Of a stretch of 64,000 bases of DNA, positions 48,145-60,002 are shown one piece after another. The DNA is taken from the NCBI RefSeq assembly GCF_017591425.1, contig NW_024466599.1:75682501-75746500 (forward strand), given 5' to 3'. The position numbers and the translations under genes are program-made. Numbering within the stretch: the first letter of the stretch is position 1; each line of letters starts with the position of its first letter. The notes below the pieces were generated by a model. It was not told the DNA's origin, did no database searches, and saw only the letters and a list, made by a program, of their open reading frames with translations. Source of the stretch: Ochotona curzoniae. Lineage: Eukaryota > Chordata > Mammalia > Lagomorpha > Ochotonidae.

Positions 48145-48847
48145 ACTTCTGCAATTATATGAAGTATCCACCCCCTAACCCCCCACGCTCACCCCAATCA
48201 GCCGCTGTGCAGGTTGGACTGGGAGACAGTTCTAGCCCGATTTCAGAAAAGTAACTAATAGCGGCGATTCAAATATATGCCTCTAGAAGAAATACTCTTA
48301 AAAAAAAAAAAAAAAAGACAGGTTTCTGCATCCCTTAAGAAGCAGAGGGTCCGGCACGTGCCTGCAAAGTGGCCCAGTGCCCCGTCTGCGCGCGCCCCGC
48401 CCGGGCTCCGGGGACACCTGAAGTGCAAGCTGGGCAGCCCCGAGGGTGCCAGGCTGAGCAATTCTCCTGCGGAGCAAGCCAGCGGCAGTCGAAGCGGGGA
48501 CTCCGCCAACGGTATTTTGATCCAGCCGAGCGGCGCGCGGCCGCGGGTGTTCCGAGGGGTGTCCACGGCGCGGCCACCCTCCGGAACGGCCGGCTGCCGG
48601 GGCGACGTGGACAGCGGTCGGCCGGGGACGCCGGTGGGCAGCGCGCCCGGGCCCTGCGACCCAGCCGGCCGGGAGAGGACGCCGGGGGTCAGCGCGCCCG
48701 GGGGCCAAGGCCGGCCAGCGCGCCAGGCGGGCGGACGGGGCCGACGGACGGGCTCCCCGCGCGCGCGCGCACCCCGGGGGCGGCGGGACCTCCCCTCCTC
48801 TCCCCGCCCGGGAATGAATGGGACCGCGCGGGGCCCGCCACACTCAC

Positions 48848-48941
48848 AGGCGACGTAGGCGAGCAGGGCGACGGCCAGCAGCAGCTTCATCCTCCTGCGG
48901 TTGACGGCTGACACGAGGCGCAGCAGCGCCTTGCTCACCAT
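48848..48941 (-). CDS. UXS1: UXS1 coding exon 1 (UDP-glucuronate decarboxylase 1, N-terminus)
   Basis: UXS1 converts UDP-glucuronate to UDP-xylose in the Golgi/ER lumen, supplying xylose for the glycosaminoglycan linker. This exon encodes 31 residues starting MVSKALLRLVSAVNRRRM and running into MKLLLAVALLAYVA, which matches the UXS1 N-terminus I know from mammals (human has LLLGIALLAYVAS). A short basic cytosolic tail is followed by a type II signal anchor. The exon is 94 nt and ends one base into a Ser codon, at donor T|GTGAGT. Exon 2 supplies the other two bases and completes TCT. The start ATG (48941-48939) has G at -3 and G at +4, a good Kozak context. The same frame stays open upstream to an ATG at 49244, but the family start and context favour 48941. 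The exon lies in a CpG island, as expected for a housekeeping promoter. Confidence 0.96.
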
Positions 48942-49240
48942 GCCCGGGAGCCGCGCCGGTCCGCGGCCCTGCTGCACAATGCGCCGCGGCCGCCGGCGCA
49001 GCCCCGCCCCCTGAGCGCCCGGCTTCCTGCCGGCGGCCGCGCTGCGCAGGCGCGGACACGCCCCCGGGGCCGCCCCGCCGCCGCCCCGCCCGCGGGGGCC
49101 CCGCCCACCGGCCGCGCAGGCGCAGCGGGGAGGGGCGGGCCGGCGCGGCGCAGGCGCGGTTGGGCGTGTTTGTCCCGCCGCGGGGTGCTGCCTGGCCCGG
49201 CCCTGAATGTGGGGGGCGCCGGGTGTTGCCGTAAAAGGAA
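48942..49240 (-). promoter_or_regulatory. UXS1: UXS1 5' UTR and core promoter region
   Basis: Very GC- and CpG-rich sequence immediately 5' of the UXS1 start codon, with no clear TATA box. It contains GC boxes (for example ggggcgggcc near 49133) and three NRF1-like palindromes. The transcription start cannot be fixed from sequence alone; family knowledge suggests a short 5' UTR. Confidence 0.75.
49044..49157. promoter_or_regulatory. Cluster of three NRF1-like sites
   Basis: The ten-base palindrome-like word gcgcaggcgc occurs at 49044-49053, 49114-49123 and 49148-49157, all on the plus strand. It matches the core of the NRF1 consensus (YGCGCAYGCGCR) except for G in the central position. The three sites lie 100-220 bp upstream of the UXS1 start codon, a usual place for NRF1 in CpG-island promoters. 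Confidence 0.55.
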
Positions 49241-50984
49241 ACACTTATTTATGCTGTATTTGGCCGCGTCTTTGAAATTCTTTGAACGCCCCAGTTGACT
49301 GCTGCTCTGTTTGCTTGGCTTCTGGCGCTCTTTCAGCGGCCGCGAAGACGGCAAACCCCCGGAGCTCGGCCTTCCCTGCCCTCTTTCCAAATGGAGGGGG
49401 TTTTTGTATTTCTTTCTTTCTTTATTTTTTAAGATAGAAAAGGAACGCTGGGTATATAAATGTAAAGTAAGCCAGAAGTGGACGAGCTCTTTGTGCCTGG
49501 GACGCCTCCCCTTGGGCGTCCCGTTTCCATCCATTTGAACGCAGCTCAGCGGCCAGTTTATTTCTATGTTAACGTATCTGGGATGTGCAGTGATGCAGAG
49601 GGCAGGACCTCTGCAGAGGGACAGACAGGTCCACCTGCACAGGCCCCTGAGAGGCCGGGCGATGGGAGAAGAAATGCACAGGACTTCTGCCCAACTCAGC
49701 AATCCAATACCGTTCTTTATTGGAAAGCTCCAAGAAAAAGAAAAAAAAAAAACTACGGATAAGCAGCGATACATCGAAGTATGTTACACCCTTCAAATGT
49801 GGTGACTCTGGGGTTCTGGCACTTCTCCCGCGGTTGCTCCAAGGGCAGAGCCACCCTGCTGGCCATGCTAGCCAGCCTCAGAAGGGCCCTCCTTCCCCGC
49901 AGAAGCCCAGGGTGAGTGGTACACCTGCCGTGGAGTTCTTGGGTTCCCATGAGGGCCATTCCCCCCTGGAGTGGAGCAGCTCAGAACAGACCCTCCCGGT
50001 TCCTCGGCACTGGCATTTTAGATTTGAGTTACATCCATCTTTGCTTGTTGGTTTTGAAAAGAGGAGTAACTCATTCTATGAATCCGTGATTTTTTTTAGT
50101 TAACTATGAGGAGCAGAGATGGTAGAAAACATTTTGTAAACACCTACCCTCTAGCCGCAGTCAGATGTGAGACCTCCAGACAGATTTCAAGCTTTCAGCT
50201 TGTACGTGTGATGAAGTTGATGGTGGTGGAATGCCCTCCATGTCTGTGCAGAACTCCTTCAACCCAACCTTTCACATCCTTTTTTTTTTTCCTGCTACCA
50301 GCCTCTGGTGCCAACTGGGCCCCAATGGAATACATCTGTAGGAGTGTCAGTAGCTCCTGCAGCTACCGTGGAGCTGCTGTCATGACGGCTGCACAGAAGG
50401 CAACTGGGGACCCAAGCCCCTGCTGTCCAAGCTGCTGGTAGAATTGGGGAGTTGACAAGCATAGCATACAGCTGGTGGAGTTCAGCAGGCTTGAGTGAAA
50501 GGAGATGGTGGAGGACTCTGAACACACTTCTCCAATGCTTGGGGCCCTGGCCTGCTTTGTCTCTTCCCAGCCAGTCCCTGCCTGCCCAGAAGCCTCCATC
50601 TCGCCCGTGCTGACAATCCCTCATTTTTCCAGTGGGTCTATTAACAATATTTTTGAGCAATTACTGGTGACAAGGCAGTGCTCCTGACACTTAGGGCAAT
50701 TTTTAAATGAATCATGATATGGCTCCCCTCCTAGAATGTTAAAAGCCGGAGGAGGAGAGAAAAACTAATATATTTATGAAATTCCTACCATGTGCCCGGG
50801 CTGTGAAGTGAGGCCGGTTCTCACAGTGTCTCATTGCGTTCTTCTGACAGCGCTCGGGGGAGGGGGAGAGGGTAGCTGTTACTGCACTTCTCTCTCCCCT
50901 TCCTTTAAATCTTTCTAAAATGTATTCATTATTAAATGCACACCGAGAGCCGTGTGTTTTTGTGATGGGCAGCACAATGTTTTC

Positions 50985-51530
50985 TGGATACGTTGTGGAA
51001 TGTCTGATTTGCATGCCCACATGGGCTTACATACTTGTTATTTTTTTATGATGATAGCATTTGAAATCTTGGATGTTTTCATTATTAACACTAATCACTG
51101 TGGTGTGCATGAGTCCCTTGGACTTCCTCAAAAGTGAAAGTTGGCACCTCTTAGTCAGTGCCTCTGCTGTTCCTTTCCCTCCACTCACTGTCTATCTGCT
51201 ATCTACTGAGTTCAACGTTTTCAGATCCATCTCACTTAACATAATGCCTTTCATGTCCTTCTATGCTGTCAGAAATGGTAATATTTCCTTCTGGTTTTTC
51301 AGGCCGGGTAGTAGTCCATTGTCCACCTTTTCTTGATCCATTTTTCTATCGGTGCACCATTGGGTGGATTCCACTTCTTAGCTATTGTGAACACTGTGTC
51401 ATGAGCATGAGTGTTGTACCAACAGCTGTTTGATACCCTGCATTTGATTCTTCAGAGTGCATACCTAGACATGGAATTGCTGGAATAGTTGGTGGTTTTA
51501 TGTTTAGCTTTTTTTTTTTTAAGAACGTCT
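50985..51530 (-). mobile_element. L1 fragment upstream of UXS1
   Basis: Antisense L1 sequence: 'gatccatctcacttaacata', 'tagtagtccattgtccacct', 'gattccacttcttagctatt', 'tacctagacatggaattgct'. Diverged. Confidence 0.65.
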
Positions 51531-52257
51531 GTATTTTGTTCCTTGGTGTTTGTGTTGCAGAGAACTGCATCTGTGCACGCCTGGCGAGTGTGCATGCTCA
51601 CCGCCGTGGAGCTGTGAGCGGGAGGCTCCCGGGTTGAGGACAGCCTTCTATAGGGGAGCAGAGACTCGAGAGCAGGAACAGCTGCCGTTCATGGGCGCAT
51701 GTGGTGAGTGCACACCGCGGTTGCAGGAATGACTGTGGAATTTCATAGAGAGAGATAGGCTTTCCAGCTGCGGAGTAGGGCTTGTCATGGACTGTCCAGC
51801 TGGCATAGGCTCACAAGAAGTGGCCGTCCCCAGTTCTTCCTGTGGGAGTGTTTACATTTACAGTAGAAACGAGCGTTGGCTATGAATCAGGGTCTTTGTT
51901 TATATCAGCTTATTTCAGCTTTTCAGTGAGACGGTGGGAGAGAAGGAAAGAGGGAGAAAGGAAGAAAGAGGGCTAGGTTGGCTGTGCTATTCTGGAAATG
52001 CCTGACATGAAGCTACAGGGTCACAGGGTCTTCCAAATTCTAAGAGGCCACACAACCTACCGCAGAGTCCCTCTCTATAGGGTGTTATTCCATGCCTTCT
52101 CAGGAGAAGGTGCTATGGGAAGTAGGCTGTGCTTCCCTCTGGCTTTAATTCCTACCTGATCATCCCAGGAAGAAGGTGAGTGCAAACTGGCTTAATGGCA
52201 CTGTACAAATTAAGTGAAATTGCAATTTTAATATGCCTGTTCTTGAGTCATTTTGTT

Positions 52258-52565
52258 TTAAAGATTTATTTATGTGTTTGGAAATCAAGAGAGAAGGGGA
52301 GATCTTCTACCTACTGGCTCATTTTCCAATTGACAACAGTGCCAGGGAATGGACCAGGCCAAAACTTAGGACTGGGAACTTCTTCCCAGTCTCCCCTGTG
52401 GGTAGGGAAACAGGTCCCAAAATGTTGGGCCATCTTGTGTTAGTGTTCCCAGGACACTAGCATGGAATTGGATCAGAAATGGAACACGTGGGACAAGAAC
52501 CAACACCCATATGGGATGGTGCTGTGGGAGGTAGCAGATTTATCCCCTAGCTACAACCTCGGACC
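52258..52565 (-). mobile_element. Lagomorph SINE, diverged
   Basis: Reverse copy with 'ttaaagatttatttatgtgt' at its tail end and 'ccatatgggatggtgctgtg' in the head part. Confidence 0.75.
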
Positions 52566-53239
52566 CCCAAGTTACTTTCTTATTTTTTTTTAAAGAAAAG
52601 TTTTACATATTGGTGGGAAGGGTAACAAGAGAAATCCCTGAGTTTATGGAACTGTGCCATGAAAAAAAATATGTTTTTTAAGTTCTATGGAAAACTTGAG
52701 AGGATATTTGCAGGAGGTCTCATGTTTCCTATGGTGAGCAGCTTGCATCTGTATGGGTTATCTATCATTTTGTGTCAAGAGTTCACATTGATGTTGACCT
52801 TGATTAGGTCGATGTCAGCTGAAGGAGTGTTGATCAGATTTCTACCCTATAATGTTATTCTTGCCACCCTTTCTCTAACAGTGCTCTCTGGGAAGAAGCC
52901 AGTGAGACACAGCACATCCCGATGAGTGGGTGGGTGAGGTGTGATCTGCCCTCTGTAAGAGTGGTGGAACTACATAAAGTGTTAGCAGTTGGGCACAGGA
53001 CTGTGTCCCGTGTCTCTTGTCTCCCTGTGCTAATTTATACAGCCCTTCCTTTATGTCAGCATGGACCCACAGAAAGTTATTTTATCCTTTGATTAAATAC
53101 TATTTAGTTGTTTGCTTAAATTGTTCCACTTTGTGTTACTGGAGCTCTTTCACTTGGCTCTTTTGCCCCTTGGGCATCCTCCCATCTTTGTGTGGTGATC
53201 GTTTATATTTTTCTTAACCAGTGTATTGTTTATCTTAAG

Positions 53240-53500
53240 AAAGACAGACTAGCAGAGAGAGAAAGAGCACCCACTGTTTGGCTGACTCCCTGAATGCCCA
53301 CAGTGACTGAGGCTGGGTTGTACTGGAGCTGGGAGTCAGAAACATAATCCAGGTCTCCCACGTTGGTAGCAGGAATCCAATTAAGTCAGTCATTATCTAC
53401 TTCCCAGGATCAGCATTAATTGGAAACTGGAATCAGAAGCTAGAAGCAGGAACTGGAGCCAGGTACTGGTGGCATGAAATTTGGCTAAATGCCACCCCCA
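53240..53500 (-). mobile_element. Old SINE
   Basis: Reverse copy with 'gcagagagagaaagagcacc' and 'caggtctcccacgttggtag'. Diverged. Confidence 0.6.
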
Positions 53501-54039
53501 TTTTATCCTCTTTGCGCTTTTTGTATTTCCTTGCTTTCTTACACTGCAAGACACACCAAGCTTATCTTGTGTATTTCTTAGCACAGTCATAGAATCACAT
53601 TTCTCTGAGAATTCATGGTACGTTTTGTTGGGAAACAGCATTGGGAATCTCAGTCTGAAACTAAATGTCCTGACATGACTGGGATGTCATTGTTCTAGGC
53701 CTTACAAGCTGCCAGAACATGGAAACATATGTGTGCGCTGTAACCCATGTATGTAAACATGTTAATGAATATTCCTAGAGGCGACCATCTGAGTGTCAAC
53801 AGGAGTTCTCACTGATGTCTCCATGTCATGTGTACTGATGCTTGGATCGGCCTGGCTCCCTTCCCTGCTTGGCTCAACTTCTCACTTCAGAGCTGAGAAA
53901 CCTGACTCCCACTGTCTGATGAAATGTTCAGTTCCAGGGAACATGGAGAGCAGTGTTGGTTGTGAAGCTTAGACTAGCTCATCACTGGGAATAATGTCTG
54001 TGGCTTCCATCCCTCCCCCCTACACACAAAAGAAGTCTA

Positions 54040-54175
54040 CTACCAGAACTTCATGAAAAAAACAGAATTAAGGGTGCAAGTTTATTTTGGTACAAAAGAA
54101 TCCAGGTGACTTTCCTTTTCATGATGTATGGTAGCTGCATTATGAAAAACTGTGCATGAATTTAAAAATTTTTTT
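54040..54175. mobile_element. Short palindromic interspersed repeat, family unsure
   Basis: 'aacttcatgaaaaaaacaga', 'agtttattttggtacaaaag' and 'tatgaaaaactgtgcatgaa' recall a common mammalian mariner-type short repeat. A relative may be the 2740-2830 stretch. Name uncertain. Confidence 0.3.
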
Positions 54176-56421
54176 AGTTCTTCAGAATGTACTCATTTTA
54201 AATTCTGTTTTTCCATCTTTTGAGGTATTTAGTGTATGTACACACACACGCACACGTACACACCACCACCCCTTCCTTTTCTCTCCTCATCCCTTCAACC
54301 ACTTCCCATCCCACCCAATCCTAGAATTACTGTTTATTTCTGTGCAGTGCTGTTGCCTCAGTAACTCCCTCTATTAATGGCCTCAAATTTCTCTCCCCAA
54401 CTCACTTATAAAAGTGTCTTTGTAAGCAAATCCGGCTCCGTCCCTTAAAAGGATTTGGCTCATGCTCTTTACAGTGACCTGCAGCCTGATCAGGATGAGA
54501 CCACAGGTTTGCTGCCTGACACATCAGATGTTCCTTGTCCCTCGTGGGCACCCACTCCCACTGTGCAGGAAGGGTTATGGCAGTGGTTGCCAGTAACAGG
54601 GACAGAGCCTGCCATACGAGTTGCAGCAAGAGTGTGAGTGGACAAAACAGAGGAAACTAGTCACTGCAAAAAGAATATGGACGTTCACTTCCACATGATT
54701 TTGGAAGCCATGGAAGTTTGGGATGATTCTAGAGATTCCATTGCTGGGAGGTGAATGACAGAGGATTCTAATTTTGGATACCAGGCTGCCAGATCCTCCT
54801 GAGGTGCTACTCAGGAAAGATAGGTAGTTTTCCTCTAAGGTGTTTTGTTATACTGAGACTGCTGTGCCAGATTTTAGGGTTGTCAAATAGGTTCCACATG
54901 CATGCCAGTCAGCCACAGTTGAAGCCTGTGTGGAGCTCGCAGTTAGGTGGGGTTCTTGCATGCAGGCGGTGTGGGAAAGTGCTGTGTCAGTGCTGGTGCT
55001 GCTCGATTGTGGCAGGGAGGGTTAACATTGGGACACTGTGTCTCTTTTTGGTTTCCTCATTCTGTTTACAAATCCTCTCAGGCTGAAGAATTTCACAATG
55101 AATTTTAAGGACTAAAACCTACCAATGATGGAGCCAGTTTTAAGCAAAACCCCCCATTTCTTCTCAGGTAGCAAGCATGCTTGCTTTTTCTGGTCCAGGG
55201 TTACATCTGCATTTCAAATAAAAACAACAAGGAGGTGGACTAAAGCCCCAATTCCTGAGAGCAGGGCACTATGTGATAAAGTAATGTGAATTAATCAGGT
55301 TTGATATCAGCTACTAATAAGTCAGACCTTATAAAACTCACACTACTCCAAGGTATAAGAACAGGTAGGTGTGAAATTGTACGGATTCTAGAAGAAGAGC
55401 TGCCGTTGGGCTATGCAATCTTTGGATCCAAAGCAGAGTACTCAGTAACTCTTGATGTAACTTAATTGCATCTAGCAGGAAATTGTGCCAATGAATATGT
55501 ACTATGTAATAGAAGCATTATCTTTTTTGTGACATGGTAATCTTGGCCCATACATGACCTATACAACTGTAAATGTATAGGTGGTCAGAGCGGGGTTGCA
55601 GTGTGGTGGTGCAGGAAGGCAGAGTAGGAAACAGGAAGAAAATGGCTTCCCATTACATGTCTGGGGCTGAGAAGTTACAGAAATTAGATTGGCTTTGCTT
55701 GGGTTTCCTGGCGTACAACCGGTGATCACACTTACCGAGGCACTTGAAGGAGGGGAGGCAAGCAGCTGGTGCATGCCAAGTAGATAAATAGTTTGCTTCC
55801 ACTTCACTGTCAAGAACACACAGAGTCAAGGACAGCATTGGAGAAGGGTGGGAGTGACCGAATTCAGTCAAAAAGGGAAGGAGGCTATGGAACTCTAAAG
55901 ACATAAAACTCATAAAATTGGTGTGAAGACAATTCCACAGGCATTTCCAGGTGGTAATTTTAAAGGAGAGCATTGATTTAAGCGTGTGTGCACAAGTCAG
56001 TTGCTTTATTTTCTCATATTTCATATGCAGCCTTCTATTGCATGTAAATTGCCAGTCTAAGGAAAAGCAGAGACTGTGTGATATAGCAAATCTCCATCAA
56101 AACATAGGGTGTAGATCTCAAGGTTGACATGGGGAAAATTTTACATGTCAACTGACAAAAGGGATTTTTTTTCTTGTAGAATTAAAAAAGGGACTGGGGG
56201 CAGGAAGGAGAGCCCAAAAGATGCAATCCAATGGATGTACTTTGCTCTTTTCGAAGACAAGCAAGCATATGTAGTTTAATACACAGATTCAAGAGGAAGC
56301 CGGAAGCATCCATGCAATTGTAGCTTGAGAATACCCAAGGCCTCTCTCCCTCTCCACACGTCAAATACTGATTTTGCTGGGGAAATATTTGAACTTGGGA
56401 AAGAACTTCAAAAGATATCCC

Positions 56422-56765
56422 TGGGACTGGTGTTGTAGAACAGTGAAATAAGCTACCAACCACAAGTAGCCAGCAGTTCGATTTCCAGTCCTACTCATTG
56501 GTACTATTAGTACCTGCTAATATACCTACTACGTAGTGGAAGATGACCAAAGTACTGGGACCTTGCCACCCACACAGAAGACCTGGATGGAACTTCAGGC
56601 TCTAGACTTTGGACTGGCTCAGTCCCAATCATTGCATGGTAGTGAATCAGTGGATGGAAAGTGTCTCTCTCTCTCTACCGCCCCCCCTTCTCTAATTTCC
56701 TTCTTCCATCTCTCCATCTCCTCACTCTCTATAGCTCTGCCTTTCAAAAGAAAGAAAGAAATCCT
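56422..56765 (+). mobile_element. Lagomorph SINE, diverged
   Basis: 'gaagacctggatggaacttc', 'tagtgaatcagtggatggaa', then a CT-rich stretch and (aaag)n tail. Confidence 0.65.
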
Positions 56766-57227
56766 TTTTTTTTTTTTTTTGGCGGGGGGTGGGGGCGGAA
56801 TGCCATTCCAAGGTGAATTGATGAATGATGTTAAAATAAAAATCACATTATCTGACTGTCCATTAGTGGTTGAATGAATGAGCAACATGTTGTATGAATA
56901 TACAATGACGCACTATTCAGTCTTACAATTCTATTTTAGGGCAAAATAAAAATGAATCTTGAAAATATTAAATTAAGTGAAATAAGTCGGTTACCAAAGG
57001 ATACATAATGTATGGTTTTACTTGTTTGAAGTCCCAGAAGTAATGCAGAGCAACAAAGGTGGGGTAATTGATGCCAGGAGTTGGGGCTAGGAGAAATGAA
57101 GAGTTGGGTTAATGGAGACAACGTTGCTAAGGGAAGTTGAAGTTCTTGAAATAAATGGTGATGGTGGTTACCTGGTAATGGCAATGTACTTAATTTCACA
57201 GTTCTCTGTGTTTAAAAATAGTAAAAT

Positions 57228-57552
57228 GGGCAGTAAAGTGGCACTGCTTTTAAATACTGTTTAGGATGACTGTGTCCACAGCAGAGCTTATCGTTAGGAG
57301 GACAGTGTCCACATCGGAGGAGCTCCTGTGCGGGTTTCTACTACCTGCCATGTGCACCCTGGAAGGCAACAAAGCGTGGCTCATTACTTGTGTCCCTACC
57401 CTTCATGTGGGAGATGTAGAAGGGGCTCTAGGCGCCCCGCTTCAGTCTAGCTCAGCTTGGCTCTTGCAGCTGTTTGGGGAATGGAACTGTGGGTGGAAGA
57501 TTCTGTCTGTGTCCCTATCTGTCTGTCTCTTAAACCTATGTTAAAAAAAAAA
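57228..57552 (+). mobile_element. Old SINE
   Basis: 'catgtgggagatgtagaagg', 'gctgtttggggaatggaact' and an A tail at 57542. An internal 'gtgtccaca' repeat near 57273 and 57305 suggests a local duplication. Confidence 0.55.
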
Positions 57553-58316
57553 GTAACCTCATTTATCTTTATCCTTATGATCAGTAATGTTACCTTTATT
57601 GCTGTTTTTGCTCAACATAGTTGACTCTTAATATAGTGGCAAAAAGTGCACCTTCAAGCCTGTGAGATTGGTACTGGATTACAAGTAATGATAAAACCAG
57701 CAATCATCATCATTAGTGGATTTTAATAAAATCCTTCCCACCTGGGTTTGCTAACTCTTTGACATTTTCTATTAATTTTCTCCTTTTGGTGTTTTGAGAA
57801 ACAGAAATCTCGTACAGAAAATGTAACGTTAAGTCATGCTGACAAGTACCTTCACTAATAAAGAAGAAAATATCTATTGTAGAATGTGCTGAAAAATTAC
57901 ATAATGTGCTGTGACAATCAGCAGGTGCTGCAAAAATGAGGGTTGCAATTCAGCAGCATTACCATAAGAGCTGCCAAGAGAAGTGTCACATTTTGTTCTC
58001 TAACGAGTTTTTAATTAGATTAGAATAATGGAGCCCTCAGGTGTGATACAAAAGATATGGGTCTCTTAGCACTTGAAAACCAATCTCAGATGGCTGATAG
58101 GTGATGCAGCTTAGTTTTTATGTGAGGACATTTACATTTGCGAATGTCCAAAATCAACCTAGTCTGCTGCAAGGGAATGGTAGGGGGCTCCTGACTAAAT
58201 AACATGCTTATAGGAAGTGCAGTAGAAACTAGGGCCTTGATCAAGGACTGAAAGTGGGAGCCCAGATTGCTACAAAGACTGTGTCTCCCCTGACAGCTCT
58301 CCCCTGACTCCAAATG

Positions 58317-58538
58317 CACACACACACACAAAAACACACACTCCCAAACACATACCCAAACATACACACACATACCCAAACACACACACACAAATACCCA
58401 AACATGCACATACCCAAACATACACACACACACATACATGCTGACACACCTGCACACACACACACCTTCCCCTTACACACCCAAACACAGACATACACAC
58501 ACATCTAAACACACATACACACACACACACACACACAC
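58317..58538. repeat. Compound CA-rich microsatellite
   Basis: CA runs mixed with 'cccaaacac' and 'atacac' units. Open frames on both strands in this stretch are Thr/His or Cys/Val low-complexity artefacts. Confidence 0.95.
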
Positions 58539-59004
58539 TCCCCATCTCTCTCTTATGCAGGATGGAACTCCCCCTGCAGGTGGGAAACACGGTCCTGAGA
58601 AATTCAAGGGTTACCGTAAGTGAACAAGCGGCAGCCTGTATGTTGGCTGCTTATTTGTATGTGGTCTGCAATCTAAGAATGGCTATGTATTTTAGATGCT
58701 TAAAAATTGAAAGGAAAATGGCATTTTGTTACATGAAAAATATCTAAAAGTCACATGTATCAGTGCATCAGGTTTATTGTACACAACCACAATTGCACAT
58801 TGGTTGCTTTTGTACTGGGAAGGTAGAGCTGTGCAGATGCCACAGAGTCTAAAGTGATGCCCTCATCCATTTACCTTGCTGTTCCCCACATGACAAATAG
58901 GGTCACACTGCTGTAATGCAACAGAATATTACTACAGTAGACTCATTAGGTCAAAATAAAGAAAAAAAAAATAGGAAGTAGACTTGGTGTATCATGCTTT
59001 CTGA

Positions 59005-59260
59005 AAAAAATTTATTTGAGCACGGAGAACTCTGACCTGCTGGCGCCCTCCCAATTGCTCACAGCAGCTGGGGCTGGCCCATTTCATCCAGATCTCCCTC
59101 AGGAGTGGCAGGAACTCAGTGACTTGTGCTGCCGCTGCCGAGTCCCAGCATGAGCCAGAAGCTACAGTCGAGGTTGAGCGGCCAAGTAGACACAGAGACT
59201 CCAGTACAGGAGGTGAACATCTTAACTGGCATCTTCAAGTGCTGGGCCAAACACAGGCTG
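59005..59260 (-). mobile_element. Old SINE
   Basis: Reverse copy: 'aatttatttgagcacggaga' tail side, 'tcttcaagtgctgggccaa' head side. Confidence 0.55.
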
Positions 59261-60002
59261 CCCTGTGTATGCCTTAAGGAACAGTAAACTAGGGATTATT
59301 TTGTTGGATTAGGAGGCAAACGTGCAGTGACACCATAGTTGCATGAATGAATTCTTACCCAGCTTGACATGACCAGGCTAAGCATCCAAAACAAAATTCC
59401 TGATCTAAAAGATTGTCTCACCCAGCAGACCTCTTTTTTCACAAAATAAAAATGAGGTTGCAAAGTCGATTTCTAAGTAACTCATCTGTCAGCTAAATAA
59501 GGACAAAAATATATCAATAGGAGATTAATTGAATTGTAGTTTATTACAGTGGCCAAAGAAATCTGTTGAGGTATGACACACTCGTCCAAAACTGTTAGCC
59601 TTGTGGTGAGAAGCAGTTCTATATAGTGTTAGAAATTTCCATCAATAGTCAAGAAAATAGCATGCTTTTTTTTTTTGGCTCTTGATGAATTAACACATTT
59701 TCTGACACTGTGCAACTGTTGTTTATTTGGAAAGTTAGTGGAGAATTTGAAGTAACAGAATAGTCAGCCTCTGTAACCTGTGAGGAAGAACTATGGGTGA
59801 GAACATTTTCAGAGGTTAAGAAATCAGAATTCTGTGCATCGCAACCTGAGGTAGAATCTGCTAAGATGTGTTTAATCTATTGCTGATAAAAATGGGTTGA
59901 AAGAAACCCAGCTAAATTGGACAAGTTTATAACGTTTGTGAAAGTGCAAATTGTTCAAAATGTATAGCTGTTTAATATTATTTTTAAAAAGATTAATTTT
60001 TC

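Larger units (their letters stand above)
18565..48847 (-). other. UXS1: UXS1 intron 1 (30.3 kb)
   Basis: Bounded by donor GTGAGT at 48847 and acceptor cacag next to 18564. It holds many SINEs, old L1 and MaLR pieces, an LTR and several minisatellites, listed separately. I found no additional exon in it. Stretches such as 19695-21346, 21633-22994, 23236-26367, 34916-38255 and 45276-48100 show no gene or repeat I can name, apart from the items listed. Confidence 0.85.
48340..49240. other. CpG island over UXS1 exon 1
   Basis: About 900 bp with dense CG dinucleotides (runs such as gcgcgcgcgc near 48770) between ordinary AT-rich flanks. It starts just after an A-run at 48301 and ends near 49240, spanning the promoter, exon 1 and the first 500 bp of intron 1. 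Long overlapping frames on both strands here arise because GC-rich DNA has few stop codons. Confidence 0.9.

Noticed and set aside
48881..48890. The second Met (MKLLL) of UXS1 as the true start
   Set aside because: The upstream MVSK start is conserved in mammals as I recall and has a good Kozak context; the downstream Met would remove the basic cytosolic tail.
48255..49244. A 329-codon minus-strand frame taken as one protein
   Set aside because: Only 94 nt of it is UXS1 exon 1. The frame reads through the splice donor into the intron and upstream into the CpG island, and the added parts are low-complexity Pro/Arg/Gly.
58300..58545. CRISPR-like array
   Set aside because: The regular short repeats are simple CA microsatellite in mammalian DNA, without distinct spacers.
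58086..58623. Long Cys/Val and Thr/His frames
   Set aside because: Translations of the CA microsatellite on both strands.
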